DNA of 64,000 nucleotides, from the NCBI GenBank assembly GCA_963700865.1, contig CAVOZC010000014.1:1-64000 (forward strand), written 5' to 3'. Below the pieces are notes generated by a model. That model was not told the DNA's origin and searched no databases. It saw only the letters and a list, made by a program, of their open reading frames with translations. The position numbers and the translations under genes were made by a program. This DNA comes from CAVOGJ01 sp963700865 (GTDB taxonomy: Bacteria; Planctomycetota; Planctomycetia; Pirellulales; Pirellulaceae). Of this stretch, positions 1 to 7,974 are shown piece after piece (the first letter of the stretch is position 1; each line of letters starts with the position of its first letter).

Positions 1-476
1 TGCCAGCGGCCCCATTGGCCTTCATTTTCATCCACGGCCACCGTCAAGGCCACCAGCGCGGTAAACCCACGGTCTGCCAATCGGTCAATCAGCGCCAGCC
101 CGATGTATTTGGCCAATAGTTCGGTGGTGGTATTGGCGACCGGGAGCAGGAGGCAGTCGTCCTTCGGAAACACCCAGCGGCGATCCTCAAAGGTGACCTC
201 CACGCTCGTATCGTCGGACGTCACCTTGATCGTCGGATGCTGCAGCGGCAAGAGCATCCGGTGGTCGAGGCGATCCACCAGCAATTTCAGTTCATCCCGC
301 ACGGCGATAAAGTCGACGACGTACTGGTTTTCATCAAGTTCAGCCTCCAACTCAACGGCGACTTTATAATTGTGCCCGTGCAATCGCTCACACACATTGC
401 CGGCGAACGTGATAAAGTGCGCCGCGGAGAAGACCAACTGGTCCTTGACAATCGAAACCGAAAATCGCTCATGCAT
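1..476 (-). CDS. 6-pyruvoyl-tetrahydropterin synthase / QueD family protein (3' end outside window)
   Basis: The reading frame opens at an ATG whose complement is 474-476, has an in-frame stop just upstream, and runs off the left edge. The N-terminus reads FSAAHFITFAGNVCERLHGH, with the three zinc histidines (AAHF and HGH) and the catalytic Cys four residues before HGH, as in the PTPS/QueD family. A DFxxxRDEL...LDHRMLL segment and the TTTELLAKYI glutamate region follow. These enzymes act on dihydroneopterin triphosphate, giving pyruvoyl-tetrahydropterin, carboxy-tetrahydropterin (queuosine) or related pterins; which reaction applies here cannot be told. It lies 64 bp after the CitG-like gene on the same strand, so a role in pterin cofactor (for example tetrahydromethanopterin) synthesis is possible but inferred. 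Confidence 0.85.
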   Translation of the reverse strand, partial: MHERFSVSIVKDQLVFSAAHFITFAGNVCERLHGHNYKVAVELEAELDENQYVVDFIAVRDELKLLVDRLDHRMLLPLQHPTIKVTSDDTSVEVTFEDRRWVFPKDDCLLLPVANTTTELLAKYIGLALIDRLADRGFTALVALTVAVDENEGQWGRW

Positions 477-540
477 GATTACGTCGGAATTCCCTTAAAC
501 GAAGAAGATGGCACGGACGCCGCACGCCATCGCCCGGCCG

Positions 541-1401
541 TTACCAGCGTTCCTTTATCATCCCCGCCGAGAGTCCCACGAACAAGCCGGCCGCAATCAA
601 GTCGGCGGTAGTCCCCGGATTTCGCCGGTGGCCGTCACTCCGCAGCCAAAAATCCAAGTTCGCAAGTCGGCGGCTGTATTCTTCACCACGCGGGTCGCCG
701 CTGGCCATGACCTCGGCCGCCAGCCCGGCTGCCTGCCGCGCCACGGTCTGGCCGCACTTGCGCGCGATGAGTGTGTCCGGCAATTCTGCCATCAGCTGCA
801 TTTGCACGTGGACAATGGCCATCGGCAGCGTCCAGCCGGCTTCTTGCGTGGCCTGCAACCAGGGAACCACCTGCTCAAAAATAGTGGCGAAATCGTTGGC
901 ATATTGCAGGGCGACCGCGTCGTGATTCGCGGCCAGCCGCATGGCCTGAATCAGATCCTGTGGGGGCAGGTCGTGGATATCCCCGACCGCGACCCTCCCC
1001 AAGCCGCCGGGGCGTGCGAGACGAATCGCTTCATAGACGTGACCACAATCCGCGGGGCTGAGCGCTCGCAGGACTTGCCGAGTCGCTTCGCGCAGATTGG
1101 TGACATCTTCACCGCCCGGCAACCGAGCCTTCGCGAGAGGCGCGAGCAACAGGATGATACCCAGATTCGTATTCTTGCCAACGAGTGCCTGCGTTGCTCG
1201 AGCGGCCCCCAGAACCGTTTGGCCGAGGGACTGGTCCTTGGCGATTTGTAGGGCAGGCGCGATGGCGACGGCACTGGCGGCAAGGTCCCCAAAGGTCATG
1301 TCGGCAAAGTCCGCTCCGCGATGAACATTCCCTGGCTTGGGCGCGGCGATTTCGAGCAGGCAGGCCAGGGTCGCGATTTGCCCGGTCTCGAGGCGACTCA
1401 T
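541..1401 (-). CDS. CitG-like triphosphoribosyl-dephospho-CoA synthase family protein
   Basis: The 286-residue protein starts MSRLETGQIATLACLLEI and contains APKPGNVHRG near residue 20, the hallmark PKPGxV loop of the CitG/MdcB family, then Ala/Leu-rich helices and a GEDVTNLR segment. In citrate or malonate metabolism CitG makes the precursor of the acyl-carrier prosthetic group. No citrate lyase or malonate decarboxylase genes are nearby, and stand-alone CitG-like proteins occur with one-carbon cofactor genes in methylotrophs and planctomycetes, so the exact substrate is open. The ATG overlaps the stop of the upstream hydrolase by four bases (ATGA), implying translational coupling; a much longer upstream reading frame exists but is only the antisense-frame shadow of that hydrolase. 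Confidence 0.82.
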   Translation of the reverse strand: MSRLETGQIATLACLLEIAAPKPGNVHRGADFADMTFGDLAASAVAIAPALQIAKDQSLGQTVLGAARATQALVGKNTNLGIILLLAPLAKARLPGGEDVTNLREATRQVLRALSPADCGHVYEAIRLARPGGLGRVAVGDIHDLPPQDLIQAMRLAANHDAVALQYANDFATIFEQVVPWLQATQEAGWTLPMAIVHVQMQLMAELPDTLIARKCGQTVARQAAGLAAEVMASGDPRGEEYSRRLANLDFWLRSDGHRRNPGTTADLIAAGLFVGLSAGMIKERW

Positions 1402-2312
1402 AGCAGACTCGTAATGGTTGTCCTCGGCGGATGGCGTTCGAGAAAGCGACTTACCCGCTCCATGACTTCCGCGGGCGCATCCTCGGTGACCCAATGTCCG
1501 GCGGTTTCGACACGAAACACTTCTGCCTCCGGCAAGTGCTGCTGCAATCGGTCCAAGCAGGCAGGAGTAAAGCACCAATCGCGAATTCCCCAGACGAGTA
1601 GAAAGGGTGATTTCCCCAGGCCGCCCAACTGCGATTCGAGCTTCTCCAGCACGGCATAGGTCGGATGGGATTTGCCCAGCGGAATGTCCGCCACGAAACG
1701 CTGGATGCCAACTCGATTTTGCCAGCTGTCGTAGGGTGCGATCAGACCATCTCGGACCGCCTGATCCATCTTGGTAGCATCTTCGCTGGCCATGACTTGC
1801 GCGGAGAGCGCAAACCCATTGAGGCGTCGGATGACGAATTCGCCCAGGATCGGAATTCGGCAGGCCGCGATACGACGCGGCACGCGCGGAGGCGGGAAGG
1901 CTCCCGTATTGAACAATACGAAGCGTCCGAATCGCCCCGGCACCATCGTGGCGGCCAGGAGCCCGATCGCCCCTCCCCAATCATGTCCCAGCAGCGTGAG
2001 ATTGGCGAGATCATGATGTTCGATAAATCGAGCTAGATTCGTGGCATGCGTTTCCAGCGAATAGGCATAATCTTGCGGCTTGTCGCTCAGCCCCATGCCA
2101 ATGTGGTCAATGGCCAGGCAACGATAACGGTCGCGCAAAGCGCGAATCTGATCGCGCCAGAGGAAGGACCAGGTCGGGTTTCCATGTACGAACAAGAGCG
2201 GATCCCCCGTGCCTTCATCAACGTAATGCATCCGCTGCCCATCGATCGAGAGATAGTGGGAGGCAAACGGGTAAAGGGGACGCCAGGTGTCGAGTTGGGG
2301 AGTAATTCTCAC
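1398..2312 (-). CDS. Haloalkane dehalogenase-like alpha/beta hydrolase
   Basis: The core begins LYPFASHYLSIDGQRMHYVD and carries HGNPTWSF (oxyanion and halide-binding Asn), the nucleophile elbow GHDWGGAIG with Asp nucleophile and adjacent Trp, an acid Asp in WGIRDWCFTP, and the catalytic His in ETAGHWV. This is the dehalogenase fold with all catalytic residues. The wording of the N-terminus and of IDHIGMGLSDKP also resembles OleB beta-lactone decarboxylases of olefin synthesis, but no oleA, C or D is in the window. I place the start at the GTG at 2312; the frame stays open to 2399, but the extra 29 residues are not typical of the family. First gene of a three-gene minus-strand group with the CitG-like and PTPS-like genes. 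Confidence 0.8.
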   Translation of the reverse strand: MRITPQLDTWRPLYPFASHYLSIDGQRMHYVDEGTGDPLLFVHGNPTWSFLWRDQIRALRDRYRCLAIDHIGMGLSDKPQDYAYSLETHATNLARFIEHHDLANLTLLGHDWGGAIGLLAATMVPGRFGRFVLFNTGAFPPPRVPRRIAACRIPILGEFVIRRLNGFALSAQVMASEDATKMDQAVRDGLIAPYDSWQNRVGIQRFVADIPLGKSHPTYAVLEKLESQLGGLGKSPFLLVWGIRDWCFTPACLDRLQQHLPEAEVFRVETAGHWVTEDAPAEVMERVSRFLERHPPRTTITSLL

Positions 2313-2626
2313 GAGCGAAGGTCCGCAGTGATGATGGGAAAAACAATAGGGCCCACCATAATAGACGTTTCGCAGGCTCGCCGTGAGTGCGGGTCCCACC
2401 CCGACCGGGTCAGGGTTCCCCGCCCCAACAGCAGCGAATTCGACGACAATCGTGCGGAATCCGTGGCCACCGATCCTGGCCGCCGATTCCGTTTTTGGTT
2501 ATGCTCGCCCCAGGGCCGAGCCGGTCGGCTGGCAACTTCCTGTGGCGGTTGCGGGCGGTCACCGATACGGGACTGCGGGCCAGATATCCCGTTGCTACGG
2601 GCGACACACGTGCTTGTGGAGAGCGG

Positions 2627-4177
2627 ATGATGCACAGGTTGGCTGGAATCGGACTGGGAATCGCTTGCTTCGTTGCTTCCGCCGGGGCTCAATTCCCGGC
2701 GCGGAACATCGAATTGCTCTCTCATCTGCCGCTCGCGGATATCGGCGGTTCGGGCGGAAACGATATCTGGGGCTGGACAGACCCGGTCACGGGTGACGAA
2801 TACGCCCTCTTTGGTCGCCAGAATGGCACGTCTTTCATTCGCGTGACGGATCCCGCAAATCCGGTCTATTTAGGGGACCTGCCGACACGTACCGGCACGT
2901 CAGTCTGGCGAGACATTAAGGTGTACGCCAACCATGCTTACGTGGTTTCCGACGACAATGGCCCCCACGGAGTGCAAATCTTCGATCTGACGCGACTCCG
3001 CAATCGCAGCACGCCGCGGACCTGGAACGAAGACGGCGTCTACACAGGGGTCCGCAGCGCCCACAACATCACGATCAACGAACAGACCGGCTTTGCCTAC
3101 GTCACCGACGGCAGGATCCTTAATCTCTCCGACCCCGAAAATCTGGTTCAAGTGGGGACGGTCGCTCCGAATGCACACGACAGCCAGTCAGCCGTCTACC
3201 ACGGCCCTGACACGACCTATCTCGACAAAGAAGTCTTATTCGTCGCCTACAACTCGACATTTCGCATTTATGATGTGAGTGACAAATCGAGCCCGGTTCA
3301 GTTGTCGAGTTCTACCTATGACAACGCGGGGTACATTCATCAAGGTTGGCTCTCCGAGGATCACCAGTTTTTCTTTGTGAACGACGAGACCGATCACAAA
3401 TGGACGCATGTGTATGACGTCTCTTCTCTGACCGAGCCGCGGTACCTGGGCAATATCCGTCGGACCGCCAATTCGGTCGACCACAATCTGTACGTCAAGG
3501 ACAACCTGATTTTCGCTGCCAATTACGAATCGGGATTGCGTGTGTTTGACATTCACGACGCAGCCACGGTTGACCTTCGTGAGATCGCGTATCTCGATAC
3601 ATTTCCACTGCGAGACACAATCGGCTTTAATGGCGCGTGGTCGGTTTACCCATTCTTCGCCAGTGGCACGATCATTGTCAGCGACATTCAAAATGGCCTC
3701 TTCGTGGCTCGCCTCGATATCATGGATATTGACTTTAATGACGACGGCGCGACAGACTGCACCGATATCGATGCCTTGACGGCGGCGATTTTGGGAGGCG
3801 AATTTGCAGCGGCGTTCGATCTCAACGAGGACGGCGTGCTTGATCGGGCGGACCGAGATGCATGGTTGACCGAGGCCGGCGCGATTGCATTTCTGCCCGA
3901 TCATCCCTACATCGATGGAGACGCCAACCTCGATGGCGTTGTCGACATTTCCGACTTCAACATCTGGAACGGGAATAAATTCCTTCAAACCACTTCCTGG
4001 TGCGATGGGGATTTCAACCTGGATGGCCTGGTGGACGCGTCCGACTTCAATATCTGGAACGCACACAAGTTCCAGCAGGCGTTTCCTCCGCTCCCGACGC
4101 CGGAGCCGACCGGCGGGTGGGCATCGATTTTGGCTTGCCTGTTGGCAACCCGGGGCCGCCATCGACAGCCTCGTTAG
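2627..4177 (+). CDS. Secreted LVIVD-repeat (choice-of-anchor B) protein with dockerin-like EF hands
   Basis: The start at MMHRLAGIG gives a clean signal peptide (GIGLGIACFVASAGAQ). Residues 20-370 hold beta-propeller-like LVIVD repeats (for example FIRVTDPANPVYLGDLPT, VQIFDLTRLR, LRVFDIHDAA), the pattern of choice-of-anchor B proteins. The C-terminal part has four calcium-binding DxNxDGxxD loops, the last two as a tandem pair ending SDFNIWNxxKF, then a PTPEPTGGW segment with a short hydrophobic stretch and RGRHR, a weak PEP-CTERM-like anchor. Likely exported and held at the surface; ligand unknown. The frame extends further upstream to 2387 but that part lacks a signal peptide. Transcribed divergently from the hydrolase. 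Confidence 0.85.
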   Translation: MMHRLAGIGLGIACFVASAGAQFPARNIELLSHLPLADIGGSGGNDIWGWTDPVTGDEYALFGRQNGTSFIRVTDPANPVYLGDLPTRTGTSVWRDIKVYANHAYVVSDDNGPHGVQIFDLTRLRNRSTPRTWNEDGVYTGVRSAHNITINEQTGFAYVTDGRILNLSDPENLVQVGTVAPNAHDSQSAVYHGPDTTYLDKEVLFVAYNSTFRIYDVSDKSSPVQLSSSTYDNAGYIHQGWLSEDHQFFFVNDETDHKWTHVYDVSSLTEPRYLGNIRRTANSVDHNLYVKDNLIFAANYESGLRVFDIHDAATVDLREIAYLDTFPLRDTIGFNGAWSVYPFFASGTIIVSDIQNGLFVARLDIMDIDFNDDGATDCTDIDALTAAILGGEFAAAFDLNEDGVLDRADRDAWLTEAGAIAFLPDHPYIDGDANLDGVVDISDFNIWNGNKFLQTTSWCDGDFNLDGLVDASDFNIWNAHKFQQAFPPLPTPEPTGGWASILACLLATRGRHRQPR

Positions 4178-4339
4178 GGGCATCCGCCGCCGCGGAAAAC
4201 GGGGTGATCGCCCCGCCGCCCGCAACGGGCGAATATCTCGCATCGACAGCCGGCGTTTTGGCAGGCTATAACTGAGGGTTTAGCAAGAAACGACCCAGCT
4301 TGTGCCCCGTCTCGGACGGGACGGCTTCACGGAAGGAAA

Positions 4340-7300
4340 GTGGACGTGCTGTTAGCGGATCGCATCAAGAGTGAGTTTTCGGTCGGGGATCGCGACCGCG
4401 GAGATTTTTATTTTCGACGCGATCGAGCCCGCATCATCGACCAATCGCCCGACTATACGGCAGCATTGGTCGATAATTCGGAAGGTGACAGCTATTTCGT
4501 GCAAGTCAACGTTGCCCGCGCGTCCCATGGAATTGTGGGTGCGACGTGCGAGTGTCCACGATTTGCCAACGGCTTCCCGTGCAAGCATATCTGGGCCACG
4601 ATCCGCTGCATTGACGAGATCGCTCCTCCACCGGGAGAAGAGCGGCTGCGTATACAGGAGGAAGATGCGGAGACGATGTCGGCCGAGTTTGGCGGCATTC
4701 CTGGAAACGACGTGGTTTTATCTGCCGAGTCAAACCACGAACGAACATCGCCGTCTCGCGGTGACTGGAAGAAAACACTCCGTTCGCTCCTCGCCTCCAG
4801 ATCGGAGGAGGCCGTCGATTTCGGTACCAGGGAACGGCGGGAACCCGAGCAGCAATGCTGGTACGTGGTGAGTTTGTCGGAGCAGTCGCCGGCCGCGCCC
4901 CTCAAAATCGATACGTACCTCAGCGCACGAAAGCGGGACGGAGGATTCGGCAAACCAGTCCGCCGACTATTTAACCGCCATGACATCATCAATCTTTCCA
5001 ACTCCGCCGATCGTCGCATCCTGTCACTGATTTCCAATTCGGGCGACACTTCCCGGTACCGTTACTACGCCAGCCCGTCCGAATTTCTGATTACGGCGGA
5101 TCTGGGTGCCATCGTGGCCCCGCTACTCTGCAAGACATCCCGCTTCGTATGGACGCTCTCGGCCGGGCGCGCCTTGGAGGACGGGCAGCCTCTCGAGTGG
5201 GACGAGGGCCCGGCTTGGAAACTGGAGCTGACGTTGCGGCTCCTCAAGACCGACGACGACGAGACCGCTGAAGGCGGCGGCTTATTGCAGTTGGACGCGG
5301 CACTTCGTCGGGGCGAGAAAACGATGGCCCTGTCGGACATCGTGCATTGCGCGGCGGGGTTAATCCTTACTCAGTCGCGCTTACATTTGCTCGATAACTC
5401 ACACAGCGTCATCGTCAGCTCCTTTGCGAAATCGGGGCAAGTCACGATTCCCGAAGAGGATTTTGACCAATTCATGATGCAATTGGGGCAGATTCCCAAC
5501 TGCCCACCGATCCACTTTGACAGTTCACTCGTTGCCTCCTCGGAAAAAGGAAGCGTGCGCGGCCTGTTGGAAATTTCCGCCGACGAACAGCAACGCTCGC
5601 GGCGTTTCCAAGCCGACATTCGCTGGGTGTATGGCGAGCAAGTGATCGCACCCACGGCGGCTCAGCAGTTTTTCTGGGACGCCAGCAGTCGCCACATGAC
5701 GTGGCGGGATACTGAACGCGAAGCAGCCCTCACACGTGAACTGCTGACGTTGCCTCTGAAATTTTCCGATGCGTATTACCACGACACCTCACAGTTGACC
5801 CTTGCCGCGGCGGACCTCGACGCGGTGGTGCTCGGCTTGGCCAAACTGGGTTGGGAAATTCGCGCGTTCGGCAAAAAGCTGAGACGTCCTGGTATCTTCG
5901 ATATTCGTGTCACGAGTAATAGCGACTGGTTCGATCTCGACGCCAAAATTGACTTTGATGGTCAATCCGTATCCTTGCCACGGCTCCTCCGCGCCGTGCG
6001 GCAGAAAAAATCGCATGTACTGCTCGACGACGGTACGCATGGCTTGCTTCCCACGGAGTGGCTGGAACGCTACGGTCATTTTGCGGAACTAGCAACCGGC
6101 CATGCGGATACGATGCGCTTTTCTCGGTCACAGGCACTGCTGCTCGACACACTGCTTGCAGAGCAGGAACACGTTACCGTTGATCGCAATTTTACGGACC
6201 TACTGCAAAAGCTGGCATCGTTTCAGGGCGTCGAACCGGCTCACGAACCACCGTCGTTTCGAGGCGAACTGCGAGATTATCAGCGAGACGGTCTGGGATG
6301 GATGAAGTTTCTGAATGAGTTCGGTTTTGGCGGTTGCCTTGCCGACGACATGGGATTGGGAAAGACGGTTCAAGTGCTGGCGATGCTGGAAGAACGACGC
6401 CTGCGGCATCAAGATTTGAGTGCATCGCAACGCCCCACCCTGGTGGTCGTACCGAAGAGCCTCGTCTTCAACTGGATCGAGGAAGCGGCCCGCTTCACGC
6501 CTCAGCTTCGCCTGCTCAACTACACCGGCATCGACCGCGTCGACAGGCGAGATGAAGTCAAGTCGCACGATGTGATCGTCACTACCTATGGCACGGTGCG
6601 GAGGGATGTCGAATTCCTGACGAGCCTGGAATTCGATTATGTGATCCTGGACGAATCACAAGCGATCAAGAATGCCAAGGCGCAAGCGTCGAAAGCGTGT
6701 CGACTGCTCAAGTCGCGGCATCGACTCGCCATGACAGGGACGCCGATCGAGAATCACTTGGGCGAGTTGTGGACGTTGCTAGAGTTTTTGAATCCTGGCA
6801 TGCTGGGTAGCGAAGCCGCGTTTCGGAAACTCACCCAAGCCAATGAAACGGAATCTCTCGATTGGCTTGCCCGAGCCCTCCGCCCGTACCTCATGCGGCG
6901 GACGAAGGATCAAGTCCTCCGCGAGTTGCCAGAAAAAACGGAACAGACGCTGTATTGCGACATGGAACCGAAACAGAAGAAGTTGTACAGCGAACTGCGC
7001 GACTATTATCGCTCGCACATCGGGGACAAAGTGCGCGAACTGGGCGTGAAAAAATCAAAAATCCACGTACTCGAGGCCCTGCTACGCTTGCGTCAAGCCG
7101 CCTGCGATCCACGCTTGCTCGACAAGAACCACGAAAAGCCCGGCGCAAAAATCGAACTGCTGATCGATCAGCTCGCGGAAGTTATCGACGAAGGACACAA
7201 GGCACTGGTTTTCTCTCAGTTCACGAGCCTACTGGCGCTCGTGCGGCAATCTGTCGAATCCCAAGGATGGGATTACGAGTACCTGGACGGGAAAACACGT

Positions 7301-7648
7301 AAACGAGCCGATCGTGTGAAGCGTTTTCAGAGCGACGACGACTGCAAACTGTTTCTCATCAGCCTCAAAGCGGGCGGTCAAGGACTCAACCTTACGGCCG
7401 CCGACTACGTTTTTATCCTCGATCCGTGGTGGAATCCGGCCGTCGAGGCACAAGCGATCGATCGGGCGCATCGCATGGGTCAAACTCGCTCCGTGAACGC
7501 CTATCGCTTGATCTGTCGCGATACGGTGGAGGAAAAAATTGTGGCCCTGCAGCAGTCGAAAAAGGAACTTGCCGACGCGATCGTGACGGCAAACAAGAGT
7601 CTATTGAGCGAACTATCGCTGGACGAGCTGAAACTGCTGTTCGGTTAG
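4340..7648 (+). CDS. SWIM zinc-finger SNF2-family helicase
   Basis: A protein of about 1102 residues. Near residues 72-90 is CECPRFANGFPCKHIW, a SWIM zinc finger (CxC...CxH). A long middle region precedes the two RecA-like lobes: Walker A DDMGLGKTVQVLA, DESQ box in ILDESQAIKNAKAQ, MTGTPIENHLGELW, and motif VI QAIDRAHRMGQT near the C-terminus. This is the bacterial SWIM-SNF2 (HepA/RapA-like) architecture, an ATP-dependent DNA translocase acting in the cytoplasm on nucleoprotein; the biological target is unknown. Translation could begin at GTG 4340 or at GTG 4346; the purine-rich GGAAGGAAAG just before 4340 gives better spacing to 4346. It stands alone, 162 bp after the surface protein gene. 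Confidence 0.93.
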   Translation: MDVLLADRIKSEFSVGDRDRGDFYFRRDRARIIDQSPDYTAALVDNSEGDSYFVQVNVARASHGIVGATCECPRFANGFPCKHIWATIRCIDEIAPPPGEERLRIQEEDAETMSAEFGGIPGNDVVLSAESNHERTSPSRGDWKKTLRSLLASRSEEAVDFGTRERREPEQQCWYVVSLSEQSPAAPLKIDTYLSARKRDGGFGKPVRRLFNRHDIINLSNSADRRILSLISNSGDTSRYRYYASPSEFLITADLGAIVAPLLCKTSRFVWTLSAGRALEDGQPLEWDEGPAWKLELTLRLLKTDDDETAEGGGLLQLDAALRRGEKTMALSDIVHCAAGLILTQSRLHLLDNSHSVIVSSFAKSGQVTIPEEDFDQFMMQLGQIPNCPPIHFDSSLVASSEKGSVRGLLEISADEQQRSRRFQADIRWVYGEQVIAPTAAQQFFWDASSRHMTWRDTEREAALTRELLTLPLKFSDAYYHDTSQLTLAAADLDAVVLGLAKLGWEIRAFGKKLRRPGIFDIRVTSNSDWFDLDAKIDFDGQSVSLPRLLRAVRQKKSHVLLDDGTHGLLPTEWLERYGHFAELATGHADTMRFSRSQALLLDTLLAEQEHVTVDRNFTDLLQKLASFQGVEPAHEPPSFRGELRDYQRDGLGWMKFLNEFGFGGCLADDMGLGKTVQVLAMLEERRLRHQDLSASQRPTLVVVPKSLVFNWIEEAARFTPQLRLLNYTGIDRVDRRDEVKSHDVIVTTYGTVRRDVEFLTSLEFDYVILDESQAIKNAKAQASKACRLLKSRHRLAMTGTPIENHLGELWTLLEFLNPGMLGSEAAFRKLTQANETESLDWLARALRPYLMRRTKDQVLRELPEKTEQTLYCDMEPKQKKLYSELRDYYRSHIGDKVRELGVKKSKIHVLEALLRLRQAACDPRLLDKNHEKPGAKIELLIDQLAEVIDEGHKALVFSQFTSLLALVRQSVESQGWDYEYLDGKTRKRADRVKRFQSDDDCKLFLISLKAGGQGLNLTAADYVFILDPWWNPAVEAQAIDRAHRMGQTRSVNAYRLICRDTVEEKIVALQQSKKELADAIVTANKSLLSELSLDELKLLFG

Positions 7649-7974
7649 GCAATCGTGATTGACGTTTCGCCAAGTGTCCTAAACTTCCAGCGACCGTGGC
7701 GACACGCTGTTCCCGAGCCGGGGGCGAGCTGTGAAGCACGCCAGCTGACTCGGATTTTTCCCGTTTGATGGCCCATGGTATACACTATCGGGGACTGGCT
7801 ACCGCACGCGAGTTGGCCATTGGTGGACGGCAAATCGCATCGAACTTACAAAGGCTTGCCGAGATGCCGCCGCCTGTCCGCTCGGGTGGGTCAGCGTTTC
7901 CGACGGGCCGGATGGCCCGTTGCGAGGACGGTCGCAGCCCCACGTATCGTTCACATTCCCGGCGAGGTCGGCCC

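Noticed and set aside
541..1980. 479-residue minus-strand open frame
   Set aside because: Only the last 286 residues (from 1401) have CitG-family sequence; the first part is a shadow of the hydrolase gene in another frame.
3236..4243. 335-residue minus-strand open frame opposite the LVIVD protein
   Set aside because: The plus-strand gene has signal peptide, repeats and EF hands; the antisense translation has no family pattern.
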